The notes: generated by a model from the sequence alone, not told the origin. 64,000 nt of DNA from Desulfuromonadales bacterium (GCA_013619105.1 JABXKU010000003.1:37826-101825), one strand, 5' to 3'. Positions 1-10,770 are shown, counted from the first letter of the stretch. A program made the numbers and translations.

Positions 1-977
1 TTTGTCAGCAACAGTGGGTTTCCGGTCATTCCGTGGCTCCGTCGCCTGCGCAAGTCGAAAAAGAATTGCCGCTGTTGTTACCTGAACTGGGCGATGGTGA
101 GGTGGCTTTTTATGGAGGCAGTTTCACCCTTTTGGAACCGGCCTTGCAGAGGGATTACCTGCAACGGGTGAAGCCCTTTATCGAGAGGGGGCAAGTTGCC
201 GGTATCCGCATTTCAACCCGACCGGACGCCCTTGACGAGGAGCAGCTCACCCTGCTGCAACAGGGGGGGGTAACTACAGTTGAATTAGGCTGCCAGTCCT
301 TTTCTGCTGAGGTGTTGGCGGCTGCTGGTCGAGGACATGGCCCCCTATCGGCGGGTTGCGCCGTTAAGCGGCTTCGCTCTCAGTCGCTTCAAGTTGGGCT
401 GCAGCTTATGCCCGGACTGCCGGGCGCAGCACCCGTGGAGGCCCTGCTGTCGTTGCGCCAAGCCCTGGATCTGGAGCCCGATTTTCTGCGTATCTATCCG
501 ACGGTGGTGCTACGGGGTACCGTACTGGAAGATGACTTCCAGCAGGGCTGTTATCGACCTCTAGCCCTCGATGACGCTGTAGAGCTTTGTGCTGAGATGC
601 TCTGGCATTGTCGGGAAGTTGGCGTGCCGGTTATCCGTCTTGGTTTGCAGGCAACGGCCGCGCTGGTGCCCGACCAGGCCTTGGTGGCCGGCCCTTATCA
701 TCCTGCTTTTGGTGCTCTGGTAAAATCTCACCTTTGGCGGAGGGCCTTAACTACGGTCCTTGCAGTGCAACCGGGGTGTGAGGTGAGGGTGCATCCTTCC
801 GATTTGAGCGATGTCCTAGGTCAGCGACGGGACAATTGGCGCTATTTTGAGGAACGGGGTTGTTGTTTGACCCTGCGCTGCGATAAAGGCATGGCTCGGG
901 ACCACTTTGAGATTGAAGGTAGGAACTATGCGTTGCAGGCCGCTGCGGCATTTCCGCCGATATCTACTCTTTTGTAA
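1..977 (+). CDS. Elp3-like radical SAM protein, 5' end cut off by window edge
   Basis: The reading frame is already open at base 3 and runs without a stop through a possible GTG at 33, so the true start lies upstream of the window. The first residues visible (a Cys followed by QQQWVSGHS) look like the last Cys of a radical SAM CxxxCxxC cluster motif, and the following GGSFT and STRPD stretches fit the SAM-barrel of the Elp3/YhcC-type family. The C-terminal 150 residues carry a lipoate/Fe-S-like accessory region I cannot assign. The gene sits 49 bp before era, probably in one transcript. The substrate is unknown; tRNA or protein modification is the family's usual role. Confidence 0.7.
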   Translation, partial: CQQQWVSGHSVAPSPAQVEKELPLLLPELGDGEVAFYGGSFTLLEPALQRDYLQRVKPFIERGQVAGIRISTRPDALDEEQLTLLQQGGVTTVELGCQSFSAEVLAAAGRGHGPLSAGCAVKRLRSQSLQVGLQLMPGLPGAAPVEALLSLRQALDLEPDFLRIYPTVVLRGTVLEDDFQQGCYRPLALDDAVELCAEMLWHCREVGVPVIRLGLQATAALVPDQALVAGPYHPAFGALVKSHLWRRALTTVLAVQPGCEVRVHPSDLSDVLGQRRDNWRYFEERGCCLTLRCDKGMARDHFEIEGRNYALQAAAAFPPISTLL

Positions 978-1026
978 ACCATTATTCCGTAGCGGCTTCG
1001 GCCGTTGATTACACAAAGAAAGCATA

Positions 1027-1935
1027 ATGCATATGACCACTGATACCAAAGGCTTCCGTTCAGGGTTTGTTTCGATTGTTGGCCGACCTAATGTTGGTAA
1101 ATCGACCCTACTTAATGCCCTGTTAGGGCAGAAAATCGCCATTGCATCGGACAAGCCACAGACCACTCGCAACCGTATCTTGGGTATTTATACTCGGCCC
1201 TCGACCCAGATTCTGTTTTTAGATACCCCTGGAATCCACCGTGCTAAGGGGCGCCTTAATAAATTTATGGTTGACCAGGCCTTGTCGACCTGTAAGGGGG
1301 TCGATGCGGTATTGTTTTTGGTCGAGGCTAACGACCGTCCCGGTGGGGGCGACGACTTCATTCTCGATTTGTTGTCTAAAGGTCAAGTACCGGTAATCCT
1401 TGGCATCAACAAAGCGGACCTGGTAGCTAAGACCGACTTGCTGCCCTTGATCGCTGCTTATTCCGAACGCTTAAATTTTGCCGCTATTCTACCTTTGTCC
1501 GGCTTGAAGGGTGAGGGGGTTGAAGAACTGGTTGAGGTCGTGAAGGGGTTATTGCCCGAGGGGCCCCATTATTATCCCGATGATATGATCACCGATCAGC
1601 CCGAGCGGTTTATTGTTGCAGAAATGATTCGCGAGCAGTTGCTCAAGCAAACCCATGACGAAGTGCCCTACGGGGTGGCGGTTGCGGTGGAGAGCTTTAC
1701 CGAAAAGCCGGATAAGGAACTGGTGGTTATCCAGGCAGTCATTCATGTCGAGCGAGAAGCCCACAAAAGCATCGTGATCGGCAAAAAAGGCGTCAAGTTG
1801 AAGACTATCGGTCAGGCGGCTCGTTATGATATTGAGCGAATGCTTGGAACTCGAGTATTCCTTGAGCTATTTGTTAGAGTTGAAAAAAATTGGACTCAGT
1901 CCAATCGGTTGTTAAAAGAATTCGGTTACGAATAA
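1027..1935 (+). CDS. era: GTPase Era
   Basis: Era is the essential GTPase that binds the 3' end of 16S rRNA and helps 30S subunit maturation. The protein (302 aa, normal length) has the P-loop GRPNVGKST near residues 19-27, a DTPG switch II motif (about residue 65), NKAD base recognition (about 127), and a C-terminal KH RNA-binding domain with the IGKKG loop near residue 254. ATG codons at 1027 and 1033 are both possible starts. The gene is followed 58 bp later by der, so two ribosome-assembly GTPases are neighbours, as is common in this group. Confidence 0.96.
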   Translation: MHMTTDTKGFRSGFVSIVGRPNVGKSTLLNALLGQKIAIASDKPQTTRNRILGIYTRPSTQILFLDTPGIHRAKGRLNKFMVDQALSTCKGVDAVLFLVEANDRPGGGDDFILDLLSKGQVPVILGINKADLVAKTDLLPLIAAYSERLNFAAILPLSGLKGEGVEELVEVVKGLLPEGPHYYPDDMITDQPERFIVAEMIREQLLKQTHDEVPYGVAVAVESFTEKPDKELVVIQAVIHVEREAHKSIVIGKKGVKLKTIGQAARYDIERMLGTRVFLELFVRVEKNWTQSNRLLKEFGYE

Positions 1936-1993
1936 AGGGCGGCCTTATGCGCTTACTGTTTGTTCTCATTACTGTTGAGGGGTTAATTTCGTT

Positions 1994-3304
1994 ATGTCCG
2001 TAGTTGCCATCGTTGGTCGTCCTAATGTGGGAAAATCGACACTTTTTAATCGTATTGTCGGCCAGCGCCGGGCCCTTGTTGAAAATGTGCCCGGAGTGAC
2101 GCGTGATCGAAATTATGCCGAGGTGACTCGCTATGATATCCCCTTTATCCTTATCGATACCGGTGGCTTTGAGCCGATCAGTGAAGATCGTCTGCTGGTA
2201 CAGATGCGAGAACAGTCGCAACTGGCCATAGAGGAGGCGGATGTCATTCTGATGGTGATGGACGGCCGAGAAGGTCTGACACCGTCCGATGTCGAAGTGG
2301 TCACGGGGCTGCGTCGCGCAGGTAAACCGGTTTTTTATGTAATCAATAAGGTTGATGGTCCCAAGCAGGATGATGACACTGCCGATTTTTATGCTCTGGG
2401 TGTTGAAGAAGTGTATGCCGTCTCAGCTGAGCACGGAAGAGGGGTCGGCGATCTGATTGATGAGGTTTTGGCCGTACTGCCTTATCAAGACCCCGTTGCC
2501 GAAGAGGATACTCAGGAAGTAAGACTGGCAGTGATCGGTCGGCCCAACGTTGGCAAGTCGTCATTGGTCAACCGTTTGCTCGGTTACGAGCGGGTAGTGG
2601 CCAATGCCACCGCCGGGACCACTCGGGATGCCATCGATACCGCCTTGGAATACAATGAGAAGCGTTACGTACTGATCGATACCGCCGGTATCCGGCGCAA
2701 GGGAAAAGTCAGTCAAAAGCTGGAAAAGTTCAGTGTAGTACAGGCTCTCAAAGGTATGGACCGGGCTCATGTGGTATTGGTGGTTATCGATGCCTCCGAA
2801 GGGGTTACCGAGCAGGATATGACCGTGGCTGGTTATGCCTACGAAAAGGGCCGCGCGGTAATTCTGGTGGTGAATAAATGGGACCTGGTGGTCAAGGATC
2901 ACAAGACCATGGGGCAATATACCGCTGATTTGCGCGACTCTTTCAAGTTTTTGCCTTTTGCTCCTGTGTTGTTTGTTTCAGCTTTGAGCGGTCAGCGCAC
3001 TAATCGAATCATGGACACCGTCGAGAAGGTGGCGGCGGAATTCAACCGAAAAGCTTCTACCCCGGAGTTGAACCGGGTATTAAAAGAGGCCACAATCAGT
3101 CATGCACCGCCTATGGCTCAGGGTAAACGGGTTAAGCTTTTTTATATAACTCAGACGGCGGTGCGGCCCCCGACCTTTGTTATTTTTGGTAACCGGACCC
3201 AGGGCATCCACTTTTCCTATCATCGCTATATGGTCAATCAGATTCGCGAGGCCTTTGGTTTTGAAGGCTGTCCCATTCGACTCTTTTTCAAGGATCGAGA
3301 ATAA
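1994..3304 (+). CDS. der: Ribosome-associated GTPase Der (EngA)
   Basis: Der is the double-GTPase factor for 50S subunit assembly. The 436-aa protein shows two P-loops of the form GRPNVGKS (near residues 8-15 and 183-190), two DT(A/G)G motifs (near 56 and 230), NKVD and NKWD specificity motifs, and the C-terminal KH-like domain ending in [10 protein letters not shown]. Length is typical. Its TAA stop is directly followed by the ATG of the next gene, so the DUF4388 regulator is probably co-transcribed and translationally coupled. Confidence 0.97.
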   Translation: MSVVAIVGRPNVGKSTLFNRIVGQRRALVENVPGVTRDRNYAEVTRYDIPFILIDTGGFEPISEDRLLVQMREQSQLAIEEADVILMVMDGREGLTPSDVEVVTGLRRAGKPVFYVINKVDGPKQDDDTADFYALGVEEVYAVSAEHGRGVGDLIDEVLAVLPYQDPVAEEDTQEVRLAVIGRPNVGKSSLVNRLLGYERVVANATAGTTRDAIDTALEYNEKRYVLIDTAGIRRKGKVSQKLEKFSVVQALKGMDRAHVVLVVIDASEGVTEQDMTVAGYAYEKGRAVILVVNKWDLVVKDHKTMGQYTADLRDSFKFLPFAPVLFVSALSGQRTNRIMDTVEKVAAEFNRKASTPELNRVLKEATISHAPPMAQGKRVKLFYITQTAVRPPTFVIFGNRTQGIHFSYHRYMVNQIREAFGFEGCPIRLFFKDRE

Positions 3305-4960
3305 ATGAGTCTGTCTGGTCACCTTGAAGATCTGCAGTTGCGAGATCTGCTGCAAATTCTCTATTTAGGCCGTAACGATGGTCTGTTGCAGCTGTGTGGC
3401 GACTGTGGTCAGGCTGAGTTGGTCTTTAAAGAAGGTTTGGTGGTTTCCGCTTGGAGGCAGGGGAAGGAACCAACGACTGGCCTGTCTGGCGCTTTCCCCT
3501 GGGTTGTCGATGAGGCCCTATTGGTCCGGGCCCGACGACTGCAAAAAGATACCGTACCTTTTCGCACCCTCGACCGTTGGCTCATCGAGGAATGTGGTTT
3601 GGTACAGGAGAGCCTCTATAGTGCCCTGCGTTCCGCTGTGGTCGCACTTGTTCAGGGTTTGCTCTCTTGGGATAAAGGAGATTTTTCCTTTCAGCCGGGT
3701 CCTTTAGCCGAAACCTTGCAACAGGCCGCCTGTGGCGAGCATATTTGCCTAGATATTGGGCTGAATGGTGCTGAATTGTCCTGTGAAGAACCGTTGGTTT
3801 TGCCTGTGTCCAGTGGTTTTCCGGTGGAGCCGCCTTTAAGTGACATGCAAGAAACAACGAACGAGTCGCAGGCTTTTCCTGGTCAGGATGAACAGGCAGC
3901 TGTTTTATTGGTGGACGATGATCCTCAGATAGCTATGCTGTTGGTCCAGGCCCTGGCTAAACAGGGTTTGGTTGCCCGTTCCTTTGGCTGCGGCGGCGAA
4001 TTGCTTAGTGCGGTGCGTTCTGCCTGGGGGGCGGGGCAGCATCCGTTGCTGATCATCGACCTAGTCATGCCCCGCCTGCATGGCGGAGGAATCCTTGGCG
4101 GCCTTGAATTGGTTGAGCAAATTCAGTCTTTGCGAGCCGAACAGGCGTGTCTGGTCTATAGCGATTATCCGTGTCCTGAGGTGGAGCAGCGCTTACGTCA
4201 GTTGGGGGTTAATGAACTGCTGAGTAAGCCAGCGCATCAAACTTCAATTGTTAATGAACGCTCTGCAGTAGAGATAGAATTTTGTAACACCTTGGCTTTA
4301 AGGGTTGCGGCTTTGTTGAATACGTCCGCGACAGCCAGCGCTGTCCCATCCGTTGCAGAGCCTTGCTCTGTTCCTTCTCCTGTAGAACCGATAATGGAGC
4401 AGGCCGTTGCGGTTCAAGGTGCCGGAATGGGGGTTCTCAAAGGCTTGCTACAAGAATTGCAGACCGTTGAAAGTGGCGCCCAGATTATGTTGCTGGTATT
4501 GCGTTTCGCTACTGAAATATTGAGCCGGGCGGTATTGTTTTCCGTCGATAATGATCGTATTGTCGGCCTCGGTCAGTACGGCCATGGGGATGCAGAGCTT
4601 TCCGCGAACGAAATGGTCCGGCGCATCATCGTTCCTTTGACAGAGCCTAGCACCTTCAAAGAAGTCCTCGATCAGGCTGCCGCTTACTGCGGTCCCTTGG
4701 GAGAAGGTCAATTGGATACCTATTTGCGTGAGGAATTAGGGCTTTGCAGTAGTGGCGAGGTATTTGTCGGTCCTTTGCTAAACGACGATAAGGTTGTCGC
4801 TTTACTCTGCGGTAATAATCAGGACAGCCTTTGTGGAATAGAGGATCAACTAGCCTTAGAGATATTTCTTCAGCAGGCCGGAGTCGCCCTGGAAAATTTG
4901 CATTTGGACGAGAAGTTACGCAATCTGTCTGCTCTGCTTGGGAAAACCTTTGACTGCTAA
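3305..4960 (+). CDS. DUF4388 - receiver - GAF-like regulator
   Basis: Predicted cytoplasmic signalling protein of 551 aa. Residues 1 to about 130 match the DUF4388 (PatA-N-like) pattern with SLSGHLEDLQLRDLLQIL and the GxLxL core. A receiver domain follows at about 197-315, with the acidic pair in LLVDDDPQ, a phospho-acceptor-type Asp in IIDLVMP and a conserved Lys in LLSKPA; a glycine-rich insert (LHGGGILGG) follows the phosphorylation site. The C-terminal 170 residues look like a GAF domain. There is no DNA-binding domain, so output is probably through protein contacts. DUF4388 receivers are abundant in Geobacter-type bacteria. No partner kinase is present here. Confidence 0.75.
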   Translation: MSLSGHLEDLQLRDLLQILYLGRNDGLLQLCGDCGQAELVFKEGLVVSAWRQGKEPTTGLSGAFPWVVDEALLVRARRLQKDTVPFRTLDRWLIEECGLVQESLYSALRSAVVALVQGLLSWDKGDFSFQPGPLAETLQQAACGEHICLDIGLNGAELSCEEPLVLPVSSGFPVEPPLSDMQETTNESQAFPGQDEQAAVLLVDDDPQIAMLLVQALAKQGLVARSFGCGGELLSAVRSAWGAGQHPLLIIDLVMPRLHGGGILGGLELVEQIQSLRAEQACLVYSDYPCPEVEQRLRQLGVNELLSKPAHQTSIVNERSAVEIEFCNTLALRVAALLNTSATASAVPSVAEPCSVPSPVEPIMEQAVAVQGAGMGVLKGLLQELQTVESGAQIMLLVLRFATEILSRAVLFSVDNDRIVGLGQYGHGDAELSANEMVRRIIVPLTEPSTFKEVLDQAAAYCGPLGEGQLDTYLREELGLCSSGEVFVGPLLNDDKVVALLCGNNQDSLCGIEDQLALEIFLQQAGVALENLHLDEKLRNLSALLGKTFDC

Positions 4961-5222
4961 GGCCGCCTCTATCCGGTTTTTTACTTTGTAGGCTTGTCGG
5001 CTGGACAAATGCCCTAATCTTGCCATAATTAGGTCGTCGCAAATTGCGATTTCTATGTGAGCCATTCAAGCAGATTTACAGTCAGGCAAAATGTCAGCTT
5101 GTATTTTGTATGATCGTCGGGGTACTGTCAGGCAACATTTCGTTGCCCTGTCCATTGCTTTGATGATGGCGGCATGTGGCCTAGCGACCCTGTTGATCTG
5201 AGGCCCAAAAAGGAGCTTCTTT

Positions 5223-5591
5223 GTGGAAAAAAACAAGATTTTGATCGTCGAGGATGAAGAGAGTCTGCTCAGATTGGAAAGTATTCTGCTGACTTCCAAG
5301 GGGTATGATGTCATCGGCGCCAGCAATGGGCAGCAGGCCCTCGATGCGGTTTTAGCCCATCGCCCCGACCTGGTATTGTTGGACATCATGTTGCCGGAAA
5401 TTGACGGTTTCGAAGTCTGTAGCCGGATCAAGAGCAACCCCGAAACCGAACGGATTCCTGTCATCATGGTCACGGCTAAAAAAACCGGTGAGGACATGGC
5501 ACGTGGCGAGGCTGTAGGAGCAGACTGGTATATCACCAAACCTTTTAAGTCGGCCATGGTCATCGAAACGATTCAACGTTTTCTGCCTTGA
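5223..5591 (+). CDS. Single-domain response regulator
   Basis: A stand-alone CheY-like receiver of 122 aa. It shows ILIVEDEE (acidic pocket), LLDIMLPEIDG with the phosphorylatable Asp near residue 54, the MVTAKK Thr switch and the KPF motif with the conserved Lys near residue 107. There is no output domain. A GTG start at 5223 is used, preceded by AAAGGAGC. The gene is isolated between the DUF4388 regulator and infA; phosphotransfer to a partner elsewhere is the likely mode. The 262 bp upstream show no gene. Confidence 0.85.
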   Translation: MEKNKILIVEDEESLLRLESILLTSKGYDVIGASNGQQALDAVLAHRPDLVLLDIMLPEIDGFEVCSRIKSNPETERIPVIMVTAKKTGEDMARGEAVGADWYITKPFKSAMVIETIQRFLP

Positions 5592-5811
5592 TTAATTATT
5601 CTGGCACGATCGCGTTAATGCTGGCATAGCAACAAACTAACGATCTATTGTGTCACAGTTCCCGCCCTTAAGACCTTCCCCTTTACGTTCCCGGCGGACC
5701 AGTTCGTTTTCTACTTCGTTTCATGGCGATTTGCCTTCAATCGAGCGAGAGAAGATAATTAAGGCCTTTTGGGAAAAAGGCTTCTATGTTTTGTAGATCC
5801 AGGACTAACCC

Positions 5812-5841
5812 TTGACAATAGCCGGGTCTATTATGTTAAAT
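5812..5841 (+). promoter_or_regulatory. Probable sigma70-type promoter of infA
   Basis: A consensus TTGACA (5812-5817) is followed 18 bp later by TTAAAT (5836-5841); TATGTT two codons earlier is an alternative -10 at a short spacing. It lies 60 bp before the infA start. The rest of the 311-bp gap after the response regulator (5592-5902) shows no gene; an imperfect GGCCTTTT/AAAAGGC hairpin at about 5762-5782 lacks a T tract. Confidence 0.45.
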
Positions 5842-5902
5842 ATTGCAGGTTTGTACGCTCATTTTAGCGATTATTATATCGGACACTTTGAAGGAGGCTG
5901 CA

Positions 5903-6121
5903 TTGGCTAAAGAAGAAGCGATTGAAGTAGAAGGCTCGGTTGTTGAACCGCTGCCTAATGCCATGTTTAGAGTCAAACTCGATAACGGGCATGTTGTTCT
6001 GGCGCATATTTCCGGTAAGATGCGTAAATTTTATATTCGTATTCTGCCCGGTGATCGGGTGACCGTTGAATTGTCGCCCTACGATCTGACCCGTGGCCGG
6101 ATTACCTATCGCGAAAAATAA
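5903..6121 (+). CDS. infA: Translation initiation factor IF-1
   Basis: IF-1 (72 aa, the family's exact length) binds the ribosomal A site during initiation. The OB-fold sequence with [17 protein letters not shown] and the ending [10 protein letters not shown] is diagnostic. The start is TTG at 5903, giving [12 protein letters not shown], with a strong AGGAGG-type site (5892-5897) 5 nt upstream; an upstream in-frame start at 5843 would add 20 residues foreign to the family. The AKEE N-terminus supports the TTG choice. Confidence 0.95.
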   Translation: MAKEEAIEVEGSVVEPLPNAMFRVKLDNGHVVLAHISGKMRKFYIRILPGDRVTVELSPYDLTRGRITYREK

Positions 6122-6293
6122 TGGAGCTGATAATGGTCCTTTACTCTAGGCATATTGCTGCATAATAGTTCTTGTTTTGCTGCAGCATGTTTCTTGGAAG
6201 GCCAAAGCTCAAGAAATTCATTCTTTCATGTGACGCCGGCGCTGGCCGGCTTTACTGTTTATATTTGACGGCCCAATGGGTTGTGGAGGAACT

Positions 6294-8849
6294 ATGCAAG
6301 AGCGCTACGATGCGGCTGCCATTGAACAGAAATGGCAACAGCAATGGGATGAGCAGCATACTTTTGCGGTACGGGAAGATTCCGAAAAACAGAAGTACTA
6401 TCTGCTTGAGATGTTTCCCTATCCTTCGGGGCGTATTCACATGGGCCACGTACGCAATTATTCCATCGGCGACGTGGTAGCCCGATTCAAGCGTATGCAG
6501 GGCTTAAATGTACTTCATCCCATGGGTTGGGACGCCTTTGGAATGCCGGCGGAAAATGCGGCCATTCAGCATGGTACCCACCCAGCAAAGTGGACCTACG
6601 AAAATATCGCTCATATGCGTTCACAGCTTAAAAAGATGGGCTTTGCCTACGATTGGCAGCGGGAGTTTGCTACCTGTGATGTTGAATATTATCGTTGGGA
6701 ACAGTTGATCTTTTTGAAGATGTTCGAAAGGGGCCTGACCTATAAAAAGAGTTCCTTCGTCAATTGGTGTGAACCGTGTCAGACAGTACTGGCCAATGAA
6801 CAGGTAGAGGATGGTCGTTGTTGGCGCTGTGACTGCGAAGTTGAGCAGAAAGAACTCGAGCAATGGTTTTTTAAAATAACCGACTATGCCCAAGAACTGC
6901 TTGATGAAACCTATAACCTTAGTGGTTGGCCGGAGCCGGTACTGACCATGCAGCGCAATTGGATCGGTCGCAGCACCGGCTGTGAGATCGATTTTTCGGT
7001 GGCCAATTCCGAGGCGATCATCAAGGTCTTCACTACCCGTCAGGACACCCTTTACGGGGCGACCTTTATGAGCCTGGCGCCGGAACATCCCATGGCTTTG
7101 GAGCTGGCTTCAGCAGAACAGCGGTCGGCCGTGGAGGCCTTTATCTCCAAGGTACGCTCCCAGGATAAAACCAAACGGGTTAGTGGTGAATACGAAAAAG
7201 AAGGGATCTTTACCGGAGCCTACTGCATTAACCCGGTGACCTCGCAGCGGATCCCTGTGTATCTGGCTAACTTTGTGCTGATGGATTACGGCACAGGCGC
7301 GGTTATGGCTGTGCCCACCCACGATCAACGGGACTTTGAGTTTGCGGGCAAATACGACATTCCTTTGCAGGTGGTTATTCAACCTGAAGGGGAGCCCTTC
7401 GACACGGCAACCATGACCGAAGCCTGGACTGGGTCCGGACAGATGATTAACTCCGGGCCCTTTGACGGTCTCACCAACGAAGCCGCCAAGGAAAAGATTG
7501 CCGATTATCTTGAGGAGCAGAGTATCGGTCGTAAAACCGTCAATTTCCGCTTGCGCGACTGGGGGGTTTCCCGTCAGCGTTACTGGGGAACACCGATTCC
7601 GATTGTGTACTGCAAGCAGTGCGGTGCTGTACCGGTCCCGGAGGACCAGTTGCCGGTCGTGTTACCCCAAGATGTCTCGGTTTCCGGCGAAGGAGGCAGC
7701 CCACTAGCTCGCCACGAAGAATTTCTTTATACCGATTGTCCCCAGTGTGGTGGCAAGGCGCGGCGCGAAACCGATACTTTCGACACCTTTGTCGAAAGTT
7801 CCTGGTATTTCGCTCGTTACGCCTGTCCCCAATTTAGCGAAGGCCCCATTGATCCCTCGGCTGTGGATTACTGGCTGCCCATCGATCAATACATTGGCGG
7901 CATCGAACATGCGGTTATGCATCTGCTCTATGCTCGTTTTTTCACCAAGGTGCTGCGGGACCTGGGGTTGATGTCTGTCGACGAGCCCATTCGTAATCTT
8001 CTCACTCAGGGCATGGTCTGCATGGAGACTCGTTCTTGCCCTGAACACGGCTGGCTGTTCCCTGAAGAGGATATAGATGGCCGCTGCAGTAAGTGTGGCC
8101 AACCGGTGGTTCTCGGTCGTACAGAGAAGATGAGCAAGTCAAAGAAGAACGTGGTCGATCCCGACCTGCTTATCAGTCGTTATGGCGCGGATACCGCAAG
8201 GCTTTTCTCCCTGTTTGCCGCACCACCGGAGAAAGATTTGGAATGGAACGAACAGGGGGTCGAAGGTTGTTACCGTTTCCTGAACCGAGTCTGGCGTGCC
8301 GTCTATGATAGTTTCGACCTCGTGTCCGGAGCATCGTTGCAAGGCGATTCTAGCGATAAGGGAAAGGCTCTACGTCGGCAGACCCACCGTACCATCAAGA
8401 AGGTTACCGAAGATATCGATGGGAGTTTCCATTTCAATACTGCGATCTCTTCAGTGATGGAGTTGGTCAATGCCGTCTATGCTTTCGACACCAAGGAACA
8501 GTGCCCTGGCGTGGTTCGGGAAGCGCTGGAGTCAATAGTGTTGCTGCTGGCACCTTTTGTTCCTCATTTCAGCGAAGAACTCTGGCTGGTACTCGGTCAT
8601 GATGAGGGAGTTGAGCAGGCTGGCTGGCCTGATTTTGATCCGGCGGCCTTGGTGGAAGACGAGAAAACCATAGTCGTGCAGGTTAATGGAAAAGTGCGCG
8701 GCAAGGTGACCGTGCCTACCAATGCTGCTGAAGAGACGCTACGCACTGCTGCTCTGGCAGAAGATAACGTTGCTCGCTTTATTGAAGGCAAGACCGTACG
8801 CAAGGTGATAGTGGTTCCTGGCCGCTTGGTCAATGTGGTGGTGTCATGA
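6294..8849 (+). CDS. leuS: Leucyl-tRNA synthetase
   Basis: Class I synthetase that charges tRNA-Leu. The 851-aa protein shows the HMGH signature (residues 49-52), the KMSKS loop (612-616), a CP1 editing domain with GTGAVMAVP, and two Cys-rich zinc-ribbon-like segments (CEPCQ...CWRCDC near 160-190 and CPEHG...CSKCG just before KMSKS). The ATG at 6294 is chosen because GGAGG lies just upstream (6285-6289); the earlier ATG at 6276 has no ribosome site. It overlaps lptE by 4 bp. The infA-leuS gap holds a GCCGGC inverted repeat of unclear role. Confidence 0.97.
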   Translation: MQERYDAAAIEQKWQQQWDEQHTFAVREDSEKQKYYLLEMFPYPSGRIHMGHVRNYSIGDVVARFKRMQGLNVLHPMGWDAFGMPAENAAIQHGTHPAKWTYENIAHMRSQLKKMGFAYDWQREFATCDVEYYRWEQLIFLKMFERGLTYKKSSFVNWCEPCQTVLANEQVEDGRCWRCDCEVEQKELEQWFFKITDYAQELLDETYNLSGWPEPVLTMQRNWIGRSTGCEIDFSVANSEAIIKVFTTRQDTLYGATFMSLAPEHPMALELASAEQRSAVEAFISKVRSQDKTKRVSGEYEKEGIFTGAYCINPVTSQRIPVYLANFVLMDYGTGAVMAVPTHDQRDFEFAGKYDIPLQVVIQPEGEPFDTATMTEAWTGSGQMINSGPFDGLTNEAAKEKIADYLEEQSIGRKTVNFRLRDWGVSRQRYWGTPIPIVYCKQCGAVPVPEDQLPVVLPQDVSVSGEGGSPLARHEEFLYTDCPQCGGKARRETDTFDTFVESSWYFARYACPQFSEGPIDPSAVDYWLPIDQYIGGIEHAVMHLLYARFFTKVLRDLGLMSVDEPIRNLLTQGMVCMETRSCPEHGWLFPEEDIDGRCSKCGQPVVLGRTEKMSKSKKNVVDPDLLISRYGADTARLFSLFAAPPEKDLEWNEQGVEGCYRFLNRVWRAVYDSFDLVSGASLQGDSSDKGKALRRQTHRTIKKVTEDIDGSFHFNTAISSVMELVNAVYAFDTKEQCPGVVREALESIVLLLAPFVPHFSEELWLVLGHDEGVEQAGWPDFDPAALVEDEKTIVVQVNGKVRGKVTVPTNAAEETLRTAALAEDNVARFIEGKTVRKVIVVPGRLVNVVVS

Positions 8850-9358
8850 CCCGGTCAGTTGTTTTGGTCACTTTGTTAGCCCTGTTGTTGTCTGCTTGCA
8901 GTTACCGGCTGCAGGGTCGTGACGATACCTTGCCGGGAGATGTGCGCAGCCTCTATGTAGAAATGTTTCGCAACGACAGCTATGAGCCGTACCTGGAAAA
9001 TACAATCACTAACGAGGTGGTGGGGCGCTTCGCTCGGCATGGCCGAGTAGAAATTGTTGAACAGCCCTTGAATGCTGAAGGTCTTCTCGGTGGTCGTATC
9101 GTTGATTATAGCAACAAGGCGTTGTCCTATGACCGCGATGATAATATTGCCGAATATCGCTCGCAAATGACGGTAGAGGCGGTATTGCGCCGGGTTGATA
9201 ATGGCGAAGTATTATGGAAAGGATCTGTGGTCTGGCAGGAAGACTATTCCGTCAGCAGCGATAAGGTGCTGCAAGACGACCGCGAACAGGCTGCTATACA
9301 AGAAATTAGTCAGCGCTTGGCCGATGAACTTTTCTCTCACATGATCGATAATTTCTGA
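8846..9358 (+). CDS. lptE: LPS-assembly lipoprotein LptE
   Basis: Outer-membrane lipoprotein that plugs LptD during LPS insertion. The 170-aa protein has a lipoprotein signal (LLALLLSAC, lipobox Cys near residue 18) followed by [20 protein letters not shown], a typical LptE start of the mature protein, and the conserved N-E-(x)-R-F region. Its ATG overlaps the leuS stop (ATGA), and holA follows after 7 bp; leuS-lptE-holA is a conserved order across proteobacteria. Confidence 0.88.
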   Translation: MTRSVVLVTLLALLLSACSYRLQGRDDTLPGDVRSLYVEMFRNDSYEPYLENTITNEVVGRFARHGRVEIVEQPLNAEGLLGGRIVDYSNKALSYDRDDNIAEYRSQMTVEAVLRRVDNGEVLWKGSVVWQEDYSVSSDKVLQDDREQAAIQEISQRLADELFSHMIDNF

Positions 9359-9365
9359 GCATCCT

Positions 9366-10385
9366 ATGGCAAGCAAGCCAATGACTCCAGGCGATTTGAA
9401 AAAGGCCTTCAAGGCACGGCAGTTTCCGAGCTTGCTGTTGCTTTATGGCGAAGAGCGCTTCTTCTTAGAAGAAACCCTGGAAGAATTGTTGCAATTGACG
9501 GTTCCCAGGGAAAGTCGCGACTTCAATTACAATCTGTTCCATGGCAAATCGGCCCGTGGTGCCGAGATTTACGACGTTGCCCGAACCTTCCCTGTTTTCA
9601 GCCCCCTACGGTTGGTGGTCGTGCGCGACGCCCAGTTACTACCTGCCGCCGAACTCGAGCAGTTGTTGCCCTATTTGCAAGATCCGGTGACTGAAACGGT
9701 GCTGGTACTAACCGCAGACAAGGTCGATGGCCGGCGTAAATTTTACCAGCAGTTTAAAAAACGCGGCACCCTGGTTGAATTCAAGAAATATTATGAAAAT
9801 CAGATACCGGGCTTTATCCGAGATCGAGCCAGGTTGAGGGGGGTGGCCTTTGCTGAAGAGGCAATGGCGCTGTTTTGTCGAAGGGTTGGCAGTAATCTGC
9901 AGGAAATTGTCGGTGAACTTGAGAAGCTGGCTACCTACCTCGGTGAACGCACACTGGTCGATGTTGACGATGTTCGGGCGATCGTTTCTGACACGCACAT
10001 CGACAGTGTCTTTGAATTGACCGACTCTATAGGCCGGCAGAACTCATCGCGAGCTCTTTCGCTGCTTAACCGACTGCTGGCAGATGGGACGGCGCCTCTG
10101 GTAGTATTGGCAATGCTGGCCCGACATTTTCGGCAGATGTGGAAAGCTCGCTATCTGCTTGATCAGCGTGTCGGAAATAAGGAGGTCGCCCGGGGGGTTG
10201 GAATTAATCCCTACTTTCTCGATGGATTGCTGCAGCAGGTTCGGGTCTTTCCAGCATCGCACTATCAAGGGGTTTTTGAGCAGTTGCTTGAAGTCGACCT
10301 GGCTCTAAAGTCGGGCGGGGCCAATGCCGCGGCCCTTCTGCAGGGGTTGGTCCTGGGGATTTGTCAAACAGATCGTTCTAAATAA
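9366..10385 (+). CDS. holA: DNA polymerase III delta subunit
   Basis: HolA is the clamp-loader subunit that opens the beta sliding clamp. The 339-aa protein begins with the ASKPMTPGDLKKAF region and LLLYGEERFFLEE, which corresponds to the domain I LxYGEExxL motif of bacterial delta subunits, and has typical length. Spacing behind lptE is 7 bp. A bidirectional hairpin terminator begins at its stop codon. Confidence 0.92.
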   Translation: MASKPMTPGDLKKAFKARQFPSLLLLYGEERFFLEETLEELLQLTVPRESRDFNYNLFHGKSARGAEIYDVARTFPVFSPLRLVVVRDAQLLPAAELEQLLPYLQDPVTETVLVLTADKVDGRRKFYQQFKKRGTLVEFKKYYENQIPGFIRDRARLRGVAFAEEAMALFCRRVGSNLQEIVGELEKLATYLGERTLVDVDDVRAIVSDTHIDSVFELTDSIGRQNSSRALSLLNRLLADGTAPLVVLAMLARHFRQMWKARYLLDQRVGNKEVARGVGINPYFLDGLLQQVRVFPASHYQGVFEQLLEVDLALKSGGANAAALLQGLVLGICQTDRSK

Positions 10386-10414
10386 AAAAAGGGGCTGCAA
10401 TGCAGCCCCTTTTT
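10384..10414. terminator. Bidirectional intrinsic terminator between holA and rpsT
   Basis: An A run, the arms GGGGCTGC (10391-10398) and GCAGCCCC (10402-10409), a 3-nt loop and a T run form a symmetric hairpin that can end transcription from both holA (plus) and rpsT (minus). Confidence 0.9.
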
Positions 10415-10440
10415 GTATTTTTCACTAACCTTTAGTTCGA

Positions 10441-10704
10441 TCAGGCCAGAGTGTTGACCAATTTGTTCAGGCGGGAGATTTTGCGGCTGGCAGTGGATTG
10501 GTGGATAATCCCTTTGGTAGCCGCTTTGTCAATGTAGGGAACAGCCCGGGTCAGAGCGGTCTGGGCGGTCTCTTTTTCGCCGTTGGCAACGGCCGTACGA
10601 ACCTGCTTAACGAAGGTGCGCATGGTGGTGCGAATATGGGTGTTACGGGCGGTGCGAACGACAGTTTGTTTGTTGCGTTTGATTGCAGATTTGTGATTAG
10701 CCAA
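10441..10704 (-). CDS. rpsT: 30S ribosomal protein S20
   Basis: S20 (87 aa) binds 16S rRNA as a primary assembly protein. The N-terminus [13 protein letters not shown] and the helical Lys/Arg-rich body with the ending [14 protein letters not shown] are diagnostic. It is the only minus-strand gene in the first 50 kb, transcribed alone from a good promoter at 10771-10799 and ending at the shared terminator. Confidence 0.97.
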   Translation of the reverse strand: MANHKSAIKRNKQTVVRTARNTHIRTTMRTFVKQVRTAVANGEKETAQTALTRAVPYIDKAATKGIIHQSTASRKISRLNKLVNTLA

Positions 10705-10770
10705 TGTGGTTATCCTCCGGTTTGATATAAATATGGTTCGCCAGCTGTGCTGGTATGTTGAATTGGGCTA

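Noticed and set aside
6235-6250. GCCGGC inverted repeat before leuS as an attenuator or terminator
   Set aside because: A 6-bp stem with only a weak TTTACTGTTT tail, no leader peptide rich in Leu, and no T-box features.
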